DNA of 29,092 bases from Mesotaenium endlicherianum (Eukaryota; Streptophyta; Zygnematophyceae; Zygnematales; Mesotaeniaceae): the NCBI GenBank assembly GCA_009602735.1, contig WELA01013852.1, positions 18,782-47,873 of the forward strand, in the 5' to 3' direction. The notes below the pieces were generated by a model, which had not been told where the DNA came from, made no database searches, and worked only from the letters and a program-made list of their open reading frames with translations. This document shows positions 9,701-19,489 of this stretch, one piece after another. Positions within the stretch are counted from its first letter, which is position 1. Each line of letters begins with the position of its first letter. The translations under genes were made by a program, and so were the position numbers.

Positions 9701-12700
9701 TGCGTGTTTGTACACGTGCGCGTGCGTGCGTGTGTGTACTTGCGCACACATGTGCGTGTCATTGTGTGTGTTTGTGTGTGTGTGCGTGGGTTTTTGTGCA
9801 TCAGTGTGTGTGTGTAGATGTGTGCGTGTGTGTGTGTGCGCGAGCGCGCGCGCATGCGAGAGCCTTGTGTACCTTCCCTCTCCTCCTTCTCGTGGAGATA
9901 CTTGGAGAGCTCCTCGTGGTAGGAGGCGGGGTCGAAGTTGGTGACGGCCTCGCGCCCACTGTAGCGCACCGCCGCTTTGTCATAGGCTCTGTTTTGGTTT
10001 GAGGGGAAAGAAGAAAGGGGAAAGTAGAGGGGGGGGGGGGAGAGAAGAAAATGGAGAAGAGAAAAGAAAAGGAATGGAAGGAAAGTACGAGTACCAGTAC
10101 AAGAGCACGACAGCAAGAGAGCCCAAAAATAGATGAAATCCATTACTGCACAAACGAGACTAGGTTGAATGGACGACAGGTGTGTGCATACACGCTGACA
10201 TTGAGAGAGAGAGAAGATAAAGAGAGGGAAAAAGAAAGGGGAGGGCTTTTCAATGTCATGCAGGGCAGAGACCCCATTCTTATCACTAATTATAAAACAA
10301 GCAGATTAGTGCCTTTCTAGGACAGACCATCGTGTGTCATACATTCACACAGGAAACCGCTTATGTACGAGGACGTGCGCCGGGAGGGAGGGAGGATGAG
10401 GTCAAGGGGGAGCTTACTCAGCCGCTTCCTCCTCCTTGTCAAAGAGGCCGAGGTAGATGTATCTGCTCAAAATGGAGAGGTCCAAATAAAAGTCAACTCC
10501 CATTCATGACAAAGTAGCGAGGTATGAGCACTCAACAGTTTGGTTTCTCCACTTCTAACTAAAAAATGCATATGCTATCTTCGGGGAGACACACGCACAC
10601 GCACACACACACCACACACACGCACGCAGCCACACGCACACACGCACACACACGCACACACTCACATAGACAGGCACAATAGCTAGGGGCACACGCACAC
10701 AAACGCAGTGACGCACGCACACACATGCATACACGCACTCGCAGGAACGCATGCATGCATGATGCAGGCACTCAGATGCACGCTGTCCCCCACCCACACA
10801 CCCGCGTACACAGCCAATCTAAACTTGTAATGATATGCATGCATGTTTCATGATTTGCACACATGCACACAGGCACGCGCTCCTCCTTGCCAAGAGACTG
10901 GGCCTCCGCCCGCGGCGGGCGCCTATTTAGCACACACGAGCGTGCAGAGGCGCAAGAGGCATACACTCGAGCGCGACACGAGCATGACTCTGATCCAGCG
11001 CACACGCACCGTACGCACGGTAGGCACGGTACGCACGGAAGGTACATACAGTATGCACGGAAGGTACACACGGTACGCAAGGTACCCAATGGTACGGACA
11101 GTATGCACAGTACGCATGGTACGTACTACGCACGGCATGGACGGTACGCACGGCACAGACGGATGGTACGAACGGTACACAGGGGACGGTACGGGCTTCC
11201 TGGAGAGGACCTGGCCCACGCGTGCGCGATGCACGCACGCACGCACATAGAGTGCACAAACTTGCACGCAACGTATGCCAACAGGTTCCCGCTTTGCAGA
11301 GTTTGCCGTCCTGCTTGCAGAGGCACTTATCTCTTGTCGAGAAACTGGCCCGTGCGCGGCGCGCCTCCCGGCACGCACAGAAGCACACACAACAGCGCAA
11401 AGCCAAATAGTCTCGGGCGCAAAGCAAAGCGCATTCACACGCGCATTGCGGTCTGCAAATACGCATTGCACTTTCGGCAGCGGTCCCGCGACAGCACGCG
11501 TGTGCGCGCGCGCGTGGGCGCACGCTCTTGCGCTTGCGCTTACTTCTTGCCGAGAAACTGGCCCATGCGCGCCTCCCAGCGGCCGCACTTGTGCAGCGTG
11601 ACGCCGCGGAAGCGCGAGCTGCCGCGGGAGAAGCCCGTGCTCTGCCGCCGCAGGATGTGCACAAACTCCTCCTTGGTCAGCCCCTCCATCTGCGCAATCC
11701 CATAAGCCCACCGGCCGCAGCAGCCCGGCCCCCAATTCCATAGCCGGAGCGACTCAGACCTACTGCCGCCACCCCCACCACCTACCGTCCCGGGGTAGAG
11801 GTGTCTACTAGAGGCTGTGTTGTTGAGCCTGGCAGGTAGAGAAACAAAGAGGGAACAACTTTTTCCTTTGAGAACGCCCTCTGCACCGCATACACAGTGC
11901 ACGCGAGCGTTGACACACTCACAAAGTCACTTACGCGCACAAAGTTCTCGCTCAAGGTCTGTCGCATGCGTGACATGGCAAGGTGCACGCAGATGCTCTT
12001 GCCTACACACTGTAACACATCATTGCAAGGGCGTGTTGAAGAAAAGGCAGCTGCGGGCTTCCAGCAGAGGATGACGGGAAGTTGTCAAATTGATCAAGGG
12101 ACTGCCAGAGGACATGAAGGCGGCCATTATGTGAACCTGTGACAAGCGATTGGGAGAATTTCAACACGAGCAGTGACAACAACAGCGCCAGTAACATTTA
12201 TTAATCCAACAACTAGAAAAGGATGGCCTATTCTAGGATAGCCTAGGCGGCCATGCACAGACAGGACGTGCACACGCAGGAAGAAATGTGAATGTACAAA
12301 AAAAAGAGAAACGAAAAAAGGGGATCGTGGTCTCAATGATGATGATGGTGGGGTTGATGCTCCAGCTCTAGGGCGAGAGCAACTGAGCCATGCTGCAAAC
12401 CTGAGGGAAGTCAGCCGCGTAGTCGGCGAGGCTGAAGTTGATGTCGGCCGCCTGTCCGCGGAACTTGAGGGCCGCCCGGTCGTACGCCCTGCGTGAGCGC
12501 GACACGTGTCATGCCGGGAGGGGGGACGAGGGGGAGGAGGAAGAGGAGGGGAAGGGGGAGGAGGAGGAGGAGGAGGAGGAGTGGAAGGGAGAGGAGGAGA
12601 AGGAGATACGGAGGAGAGAGACAAGATAGGCAATGCAGCAGAGGGAGGAAAATTTGAGTAAGACTGGAGGTAAGTAGAATGAGAACCAAAGGGGAAGAGG

Positions 12701-15700
12701 GAGAGAGAGAAGAGAGAAAGGGAGAAAGTGGAAGCGTAAGTGCGCCGCGCGACGTAAGCGTGATCTGATCTATAGATGCCTGGCTCCTAGCTTGAAAGCA
12801 CTGTTGTAGTTGCGTTGTCGTACCTTGTCTCTATCATAATATAGTATATATATGTATGAAGAGCGTCGTAATCTGCGTCTCAATATTACATTGAAATCTG
12901 CGTCTCAATATATATATTGAGACGCATAGTGAGACGCAGATTACGACGCGCTTCATACGAAACAACACTGGAGCTTCAAGCAGCGCGCGCAATCTTGTGA
13001 GGATGGTTTAGGTTGAGTACTTTAGGTTGTGGGTGGCGGAAGAAGGGGAGAGCAAACGGCCCAAACAGAAAACGCTCGAGAAGCTCGACAGACTGAACAC
13101 CTGGCCTACCAATAGAAGGACATGATTTTGCAGGGCAAAACAGGGACAGTATTATGCGGGGGCTTTGCTGCTGCCAGCCATTATGGAACTGGAGACACGC
13201 GTCCCAAGCGCTTGCCACGTGGTCACATGCAGAATCCTGGGTCGTCATTCCACAAGAAGATAGCATGCAGAAAGTATGGACGAGCATAAGATCGAGATTG
13301 CATGCGAATGAACCACCGTAGAAATCAGATAGGAGTCAGCGACAGCTGGCGTGATCTCAGTGCTCTCAGAAGTTCACAGACAGCAGCCGCTTCAAGCAGC
13401 TCTAGCCCGCTCTTTTGAGTTTGATTGTACCTGGCTGCCGCGTCCGCAGTGTCAAACCCCCCTGCTCATGAAGCCCAGCAGCCCACGCAGGATCAAACAA
13501 AAAACTCAGAAAAAAAAAGAAAAAAAAGGAAAAAAAGAGAAAGAAAACAAGGTCAAAAATTACATAAAAAAGTAACGCCGGAACTCGAAAGAAAAAGGGG
13601 GATGAAAACGGTGGCGGTAGAAAAAGTCAAACTCAGCTGTGAGCACAAGAAGACAAAAGGGACAAGAAAGATTACGATGTCTTTGAGCAAGAGCTTCACG
13701 AAAGAGGAGGAAAACAATCCACCACATGCAATTCAGCATGACGTTATTCATGCACAAAGAAGTCACTACCCATTCAGTAAAGCGATGCTCATACATATAT
13801 CATGTACTACATACAGTACATTATGACATGTTATATTATAGTCTAAATAATACATGCGACATAACAGTAGTATGAAGAGCTGCCCCTCGACTACACACAC
13901 CCAACGCAGCAGGCGCATCAACATTGACCAGTCACTGACGAGCAGTTGGGGCTTACCCAAATACACCTGCTTCCCCGAGTCCCTGCACACGCAGACACGT
14001 GTTCCCAAACCCACACATGCATGGTATGCCCCCCCGCGGCCCACGCACACAGAACAATGTGTTAAAAGGAATTCAAGCAACTAACAGCTCTCTCATGATC
14101 AACTCATTTGTGACCTCTTAGAGGCGCACACTCTGCCAATCAATCCGTGCCGTGCGTGATCCTATCGGTATACATCAGCTCCGCATCCTAGTTGCTACCA
14201 GCCAACAAACATCAAAATTCAAAATTTCAAAGCCCCGTCATGATACGAGTGCACACAAAAGTAGGAAACCAGGCACAGGAGAGGGACGTGGGAGGAGAGG
14301 GAGGCGAATCTACTTCTGAAAGATGCATAGAGCAGGCATAAACTTGCGGCAAGAGAACCAGCCAGGAAGACAAGCACGCACGCACGCACCTGTGCAGGCA
14401 GGCAGGCGGGCAGGCCGGCAGACAAGCAGGCAGGCAGCCAGGCTGGCACCCACGCGGGCAGCCAGGCAGGCGGGCAGGAAGACAGGTAGCCAGACAGGCT
14501 TACGAGATCAGTCGATTGAGTTTCTCGAGAGTGGGAGGCAGCCCACCAGATGTGCGACTCCCAGCGGCTGGTGCGGCGGTAGAAGGTGACCCCGCGGAAC
14601 TGCGAGCTCCGCGAGCGAGGGCCGCGCCTGCTGCTGCCTCCGCTCTTCCCCGGCTGCTGCTGCCCCTGCTGCTGCTGCGCTGGCGGCAGCTTCGTCGGCG
14701 CCACTGCTCCAGGCGCTGCTGCTGCTGCTGCTGCTGGTGGTGGTGCTGCTAATGCCGCAGCTGCTGCAGGTGCTGCTGCTGCTGCTGCGGCGGCTGCTGC
14801 TGCAGGAGGGGGAGGAGGAGAAGGAGGAGGGCTACCAGCAGCAGCAGCACCACCAGGAGCAGGGGCTGGGGGAGGTGCTGGGCCCTTGGCGTCCACAGAG
14901 GAGGGGGAGGCGGAGGGGGAGGACGTGGGGGAGGGGCTTGTAGAGAGCCCACTTGTCTCTGCTGCAGCCTGCATCTGCCGCTGCTGCTGCTTCTGCTGCT
15001 GCTTCTGCACAGACAGCTCTTGCTGCTGCTGGAGCTGCAGCTGCTGGCGGGGCTGCTGCTGCTGCTGGAGGTGACATTCCCCTTCTGGTAGCGGCTCCAC
15101 CTGTGGGCCATCACTTCCGCCGCTGCCTTGGGGCTGAGGCTCTGGAAGGGTCACGGGAGATAGCTTCCTGCGTGTGGAGACGGGCCCGCTATGTCCGGGG
15201 GCCTCCCTCCTGGACTCCCCAGGAGGTGGCCCCCTCTGTCTCTGCTTCAGCCTTGCTGGTTTCCGCTCTGGCTCCAGCTCCGGCTCCGGCTTTGGCTTTG
15301 GCTTTGGCTCCGGCTCCGGCTCCGGCTTTGGCTTTGGCTCTGGCACCGGCCTTGGTAGGGGTGACATGTGGGTGACGCTGACGTCACGCCTCTGATCCTT
15401 TGGTTCCCTCTTTGGCCCCGTCTCCTGCCCCCCCTGCAGGCGCTCAGGCTCCTGCTGCGTCGCAGCTACCCGTTGCCGCTTCTGCTGCAGCTGCTGCTGC
15501 TGCTGGCTGCCATGGGGCAGCAGGAGAGGTTGGGGCTTGAGAGGGGCCGTGAGCTTCACACGCTTGGTGAGGGGCTCAGCGCTGGAGAGGGGGACAGCGG
15601 GGAGACATGTGAAGGGACAGGTGGAGCCACCAGCCTGACACGTGTCAGCGCCTGGCTTGTCACCGCAAGCCTTGGCACCGTGCACACAAGCCGAGGTGGG

Positions 15701-16387
15701 AACGGCCCTGGGCTTGAGGACACCTGGCGCCTTTGTGCTGGCTTCTTTGCGTTTCTCTGCACCTGGTCCGTTTTTTAGAGGCTCCGCCCCAGTGCTGCCA
15801 GGTGTGTCCAAATCTCCTCTGCCACGTGTCAGCTTTTGAGCAGGCGCCTGGCTCTGGCTCTTCTTGACCCCTTCCGTCTTCGACTTTTTCATCTGACGCA
15901 AGATCAAAGAGACTTCTGTCTTGACAGGACGGGACCCTGCAGCCTCCTCTTCCTCCTCACCCTCTCTTTGCGTAGACGTGTGCGCCGCGTTGTTGCCACT
16001 CAGGTGTCCCCACAGCTCTGTGGGACGCTCTACGAGACGCTCTGGAGGACGCTCCGAGGGACGCTTAATGGGACGCTCCGAGAGACGCTCGGAGGGACGC
16101 TCGGAAGAGGGACAGGTGCCAGTGACAGGGACTGCTGGTGGGCTAGGGACATCGACAGGGACAGGGCTCCCGGGAGACTGGAGCTGATTCTGGGAGGACA
16201 GGAGTTGCCTCTGGGGAGACTGGCAGAGTGGACTCTGCAGAGAGTGGAGACTCTGAGCAGCGCTGCGCGGGCTGAAGGCACACAGCGTCTCCGCCGCGCC
16301 AATGATTTGGTCCAGCTCTTCAACTCCCTTCACCATCATGCCACCCGTGGAGAGCTTGGGGACCGATTGCCCGTTAGTGATGGCCAT
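5737..16387 (-). CDS. AP2: APETALA2 (euAP2-class) transcription factor, two AP2 domains, ten exons, 1532 aa
   Basis: Nuclear DNA-binding regulator. Hand-built exons (minus, 5' to 3'): 16387-14547, 13982-13957 (26 nt), 13461-13431 (31 nt), 12488-12401, 11689-11544, 10462-10418, 9988-9873, 9165-8957, 8595-7264, 6501-5737. All nine introns are GT-AG, phases agree, and the total is 4599 nt. Domain R1 (about 594-651) is preceded by RRGPRSR and reads [21 protein letters not shown], then [20 protein letters not shown]; the [20 protein letters not shown] linker leads to R2 (about 686-744) with [22 protein letters not shown] and REAVTNFDP. No ten-residue ANT-type insert is seen, so this is euAP2 rather than ANT. 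Two LxLxL (EAR-like) motifs, LTLRL (1183) and LTLGL (1258), suggest TOPLESS-type repression. The protein is about three times the usual length because of poly-Q/A/P tracts. Start: first in-frame ATG of exon 1; the frame stays open to 16657 without another ATG, so an upstream exon is possible. Confidence 0.88.
6615..6800. repeat. (GT)n microsatellite in AP2 intron 9
   Basis: Imperfect GT/GC repeats with a run of about ten GT near 6722-6744, in intron 9. Together with introns 5 and 7 this makes three separate AP2 introns that carry alternating purine-pyrimidine arrays. Confidence 0.85.
7140..7200. repeat. (GCAC)n/(GC)n tract in AP2 intron 9
   Basis: GCACGCACGCAC followed by a GCGCGC run, inside intron 9 (6502-7263) and about 65 nt after the exon 9 donor. 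Confidence 0.8.
7790..8022 (-). repeat. AP2: Poly-Q CAG tracts in AP2 exon 9
   Basis: Clusters of CTG on the plus strand code for interrupted poly-Gln (QQQQ, SQQQ) on the minus strand. A second, shorter tract at 7358-7388 codes poly-Ala in the same exon because it is read in another register. Confidence 0.88.
8645..8940. repeat. AT-rich TATA/CATA low-complexity tract in AP2 intron 8
   Basis: Nearly all of intron 8 (8596-8956) is short TATA, CATA and TAAATA units. It stands out sharply from the GC-rich exons on either side. No conserved frame is seen. Confidence 0.75.
9291..9352. repeat. 18-nt A/G tandem repeat in AP2 intron 7
   Basis: AAAGAAAAAGAAGTAAAC occurs exactly at 9291-9308 and 9323-9340, and its first 12 nt recur at 9341-9352. 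The last two copies abut; the first two are 14 nt apart. Confidence 0.85.
9605..9862. repeat. GT/GC alternating microsatellite in AP2 intron 7
   Basis: About 250 nt of GT, GCGC and GTGC alternation in intron 7 (9166-9872), ending about 10 nt from the exon 7 donor at 9873. Frames across it are spurious. Confidence 0.85.
10588..10745. repeat. (CA)n/(GCAC)n microsatellite in AP2 intron 5
   Basis: Alternating CA with CG interruptions for about 150 nt inside intron 5 (10463-11543). The repetitive His/Thr and Cys/Val frames here are artefacts of the repeat. Confidence 0.85.
10883..11376 (-). repeat. Three decayed copies of the AP2 exon 5 end plus donor region inside intron 5
   Basis: The true exon 5 end (GGCCAGTTTCTCGGCAAGAA then GTAAGC, 11540-11582) has relatives downstream in the same intron and orientation: 11324-11376 (25 of 29 nt matching in the core, then a 5-nt insertion), 11197-11225 (22 of 29) and 10883-10904 (18 of 22). 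None keeps a full exon or an intact GTAAGC donor in frame, so they are remnants rather than alternative exons. Confidence 0.75.
11005..11200. repeat. Degenerate GTACGCACG minisatellite in AP2 intron 5
   Basis: About twenty units related to GTACGCACG (9-11 nt, with GTATGCACG, GTACACACG and GGAAGGTAC variants) are tandemly arranged. Divergence between units shows it is not a recent expansion. It lies between two decayed copies of the exon 5 end (10883-10904 and 11197-11225). Confidence 0.8.
12520..12735. repeat. GGA/GAGA purine tract in AP2 intron 3
   Basis: About 200 nt of almost pure purine on the plus strand (GGAGGA, GAGAGA). On the transcribed minus strand this is a very long polypyrimidine tract 30-250 nt upstream of the exon 4 acceptor at 12489, which may help define that acceptor. 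Confidence 0.8.
12854..12958. repeat. Nested inverted repeat (105 nt) in AP2 intron 3
   Basis: Outer arms 12854-12882 and 12930-12958 are 29 nt each and pair with a single A/C mismatch. Inside them, 12899-12926 is a perfect 28-nt palindrome (TGCGTCTCAATATA and its complement). The 17-mer AATCTGCGTCTCAATAT also occurs as a direct repeat at 12870-12886 and 12895-12911. The fold lies wholly within intron 3 (12489-13430). It could be a MITE-like foldback or a pri-miRNA-like hairpin; the sequence alone does not decide. Confidence 0.85.
13431..13982 (-). other. AP2: AP2 microexon pair: 26-nt exon 2 (13957-13982) and 31-nt exon 3 (13431-13461)
   Basis: Exon 2 has acceptor GTGTGCAG and donor GTAAGC and codes (W)DSGKQVYL(G). 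Exon 3 has acceptor GAGCAG and donor GTACAA and codes (G)GFDTADAAA(R). Both were found because R1 breaks after SHIW and resumes at [11 protein letters not shown]: only a 26-nt plus a 31-nt exon restores both frame and the conserved AP2-domain motif. As I recall, the same two small exon sizes and a ten-exon structure occur in land-plant euAP2 genes such as wheat Q. In R2 the corresponding segment is one 45-nt exon. Confidence 0.87.
14375..14510. repeat. (GCAG)n tetranucleotide repeat in AP2 intron 1
   Basis: Degenerate tandem array of GCAG/GCCAG/GCGGG units in intron 1 (13983-14546), just downstream of the exon 1 donor. On the minus strand it becomes a CTGC-rich, partly pyrimidine tract. It is not a CRISPR array: units are 4-5 nt and there are no spacers. 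Confidence 0.8.
14640..15080 (-). repeat. AP2: CAG/GCN triplet tracts in AP2 exon 1 (poly-A/P then poly-Q coding)
   Basis: Runs of CTG/CTGC on the plus strand code for poly-Ala/Pro (about 14690-14840) and poly-Gln (about 14960-15070) immediately N-terminal to R1. The same triplet read in different frames gives Q or A, so slippage in coding sequence explains much of the unusual length of this protein. Confidence 0.85.
15255..15360 (-). repeat. AP2: Six-nt repeat coding PEPE/PKPK in AP2 exon 1
   Basis: GGCTCC and GGCTTT hexamers alternate in blocks on the plus strand, giving PEPEPE and PKPKPK blocks on the minus strand. Each hexamer codes one dipeptide, so acidic and basic segments alternate along a proline-rich rod-like stretch. 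Confidence 0.85.
16020..16118 (-). repeat. AP2: 12-nt repeat coding SERP units in AP2 exon 1
   Basis: About eight units related to GGGACGCTCCGA code for [24 protein letters not shown] tetrapeptides on the minus strand, with substitutions (PPER, LVER). The repeat is in frame and lies near the N-terminus (about residues 90-123). Confidence 0.85.
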
Positions 16388-16657
16388 GGGCCTTTCACGG
16401 GAGGGAGGCTCCTGCTGCTCCTGCTGCTTCTGCTGCTCCTCCCCCGTAGACGGGAACTGGCCGGGCTCTAGCTCTCTTTCTTCTTCTTCATGGCCCGCGT
16501 CCTGATGACGCTTGATGCTGTTGGGAGCCGTTGCTGCTGCTGCTGCGCGCGTGCACCGCACGTGTTGTGTGAACTTGGGGAAGAATAGGCGCAGGTGTTG
16601 CTGAGGTGGCGCTCCTGAGACACCAATTTTTTTTGAGTTAGTGCTATCACCGTAGTA

Positions 16658-19480
16658 TCACAGCCCTGGAAAAAAATGCGACTGCGTGTCTTCTGTTTCT
16701 TGCACTCAAATTTAAGCAGACACATCAACATAGCTCTACGTCAAGCACCGATACCATGGCCCACATGAATTCCCTCAAGAGCATGGCATTATGAACTTGT
16801 TGTAGGAGCTGCAAAGGAGATCAACTTGGCATGCACTATTTGTTGCAAAAACTAGGCTGCAGCATTAGAGGGAGCTTACACTTCAAGTGCAAATTTTTGC
16901 CTCACACCCTTGCAAATATTTGTTGCACTTCATTTTGCAATTCCTGTCGTGTGAAAAAGGGTGGAGTGTTTTCAGGCCGAGGCCTGTAAACAGTCCCTCA
17001 AAGATACACACTACACGATAACAATCTCTCCAGGAACACACTATACGATTAAAAGACTTGAGAGAAGAGGCCAAGTACCTTTGGAGAACTTCTCAGTTGA
17101 TGGTCCGCCAAAAAGGTCTCAAAGAACCAAGTCCTTGGGTGGTTGTTAAAAGCTGAAGGACAGTTTCTCAACTGCTGGTCAAGAGCGTGTATTTTGAAGG
17201 CGGTTGTGAAATTTCTACGAGAACTTCAGAGATCCAAGAACAATCAACAGTCATAGCTAAAGAATTTGACGACGGGGAATGTAATAGCGACTTGTTGCTG
17301 TTAGGAACAAAAAGTATGTTCCGGGAGACCTCGACAAAAACGAGAAAACTTCACATCACATATGCTCTTCTGGAGGTTATTGTTACTTCAGCTCTGCGCT
17401 CTACAAAGTACCTCCAGCTCTTCCATATTCTGAGCACCACCAGTGCGAGTACGATGTCGCATCAATCAATCGATCAGTATGTGAAGAAATCACAGGTTAG
17501 AGTGCGCGTAACATATGCGACAGAAGAGGACGACAGAAAATCAATATTGGAGTACCGATTCCTTGCCTTCGGACTTCGTTGATCACAACCTTAGTTTCGA
17601 CAGCCGAAAGCGAGTGCAAGATTCAATTCCTGCGAGCAAGAAAGGACATATTTTACGGCAAGTTATGATAACCCGCCCGAATGACACCCGGTATTGCTCG
17701 TATATAAATAGACACACTGGTCCCTTTCAAAGCGTCTCGCGAAAGCAGCTACGAACCGATCTGACTTCGAAGTCTCATCTTATCGCTTCGGCAGGCCAGT
17801 TTTCGCTGCTCTCGACTTTACGAAGTCTTCAAAAGCCGGACCCTCGGATTCGCAGAAGCATGTGCAGCTTCGCTACGTCACGGTGACAGCATACCGTGGC
17901 GGTTTAATGGCAGGCGACAGAATGCGACAATTTTACAAGGAGAAAGCCAGCACTGCCAACTGACGAAGACTGACAAATCACGAGAAGTTCCGAGTCCGAG
18001 CTGGCGAAGGATCACATCCACGGCGACAGCCTTCAAACAACCTTGCTCTCCGCAAAAGCTATGCATGAACAACTTCGCAGCATCCCATGTTGCCCGGCTC
18101 GAAGCCACTGCGGTTCGCGTAGACATATATCGCTGACTGAATTGATGCCAAAAAACGAGACGGCATTATTCTAGACAATTTGCTCGTGCGGAGCTTGTGT
18201 TCTTCAGGTCTCGTGTCAACGCGTCATTGTCATGTGACCTGACGCTTATAAGGGACTAAATGATTTCTTTAACTCAGAATTCTCGAATGATTGAATAAAG
18301 TGGAATGAAGTTTATCCAGCTTAATAACAGCCAAAAACATGTCATTTCGCATGTACGATAAACTTCCGTTCCTGTTGGAAGATCTGGTCTTCGGGTGCAA
18401 ATTTTGGCTGAAATATGAAGGCCACTACAACTGCACCCCTACCTTCCAAGTGCCGCCCATCACGGAGACCTGTGACTTTTGTGTGGAGGGAGGAATATCG
18501 GTCAATTTTAATTAAGTTAAAACCATCATTGCACGTGACTCCTTTACACGAAAGGCTCAAAACAAATCTACGTTGAGATGCCACAACCTAAAGGTTGCAA
18601 TAGTGCCTACAACCCGCAGCCTCTGCTACAAAATCTTGGCTACCATAGCTACCAAGTTGGCCGTAAGCTATCAACATATTAATACGAGCTCTCATGCACT
18701 TTCTTACGCAACTGCTTAGCAGCGATTGAACTCCTCCACAAACACGAGTTTTTACGCAAGCCAACTGTAAATACCGCCTTCTCAGTCTTATTACTTGTCA
18801 AACTGACGCCGGTTGCGCGGCCAACAAGGGGCATCACAAGACTAGCCTACTCTTGACTTGTTTCAAATGATCAATGAAAGCCAACAAATACGCAGGTGAA
18901 TCAACATGAGTTTGATACGACAAGGCCGACAAGCAAGCGTAGGGGAACTCATTTGACGCGTGCAGATCAACCTCTTGGTGCATGCAAGCAGACGGTCCAA
19001 GCAAAGGAGAGAGCTTGAACATACATGAAGCATGCATTTGGCATATGAGTTGACTTTGGATAGGACTTTATGAAAGTCAAATAAGTTGCATAACGGACTT
19101 GTAGCCATACTCTAAAAAAGCAAGGGTAAACTCATTACAAGAAGGACCAAAGTACCTTCTTATTCCATACAAACTTATGAAGGGTTGTGGTGTTTCAGAG
19201 TTTTCAAAAGTTGGTGTGTTGAGGACTAGCAAAGAAGAAGTTTACCATGGATTGAATAGATACCTTAAAGGTGCATGGTCATCGTGCCTAGAAATGAAGG
19301 ATCAACGAAACTTAAGCACGAGGAAATTTGTCAGTCCCTTCATCTATTTCCCCGCTTTTTCACAACAACATTTACAAGCATCCTTGAACTTGCCGCCTAG
19401 TTGAAGGTCTTACATAGTCACAAACGGTATTCATAACATTGTATTTCATTGAAGGGCCACTTCCTAGAGTTGCACACCAC
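16658..19480. other. AP2 upstream region and AT-richer intergenic DNA
   Basis: No supported gene. The AP2 promoter, and perhaps an upstream 5' exon, should lie in the first part. TATATAAATAG at 17701-17711 is the best TATA-like string (plus strand) but has no convincing gene behind it. A GC-richer patch at about 17750-18130 contains an 82-codon minus-strand frame (17878-18126) with no recognisable motif. The remainder shows scattered stops in all frames. Confidence 0.5.
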
Positions 19481-19489
19481 ATAGATTGG

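Noticed and set aside
10863-11741. Long frames of 245-280 aa on both strands across 10.9-11.7 kb
   Set aside because: They run through AP2 intron 5 and its minisatellite; the only real coding part is exon 5 (11544-11689) in another frame.
14375-14510. Possible CRISPR-like array
   Set aside because: Units are 4-5 nt with no spacers and the context is a plant intron.
14219-14546. C-terminal extension of the first AP2 exon frame past SHIW
   Set aside because: The AP2 domain breaks here and resumes in exon 2; the extension reads through intron 1 into GCAG repeats.
17187-17886. Two overlapping plus-strand frames of 131 and 123 aa
   Set aside because: Open by chance in moderately AT-rich DNA; no domain, no splice partner, and the first begins at GTG.
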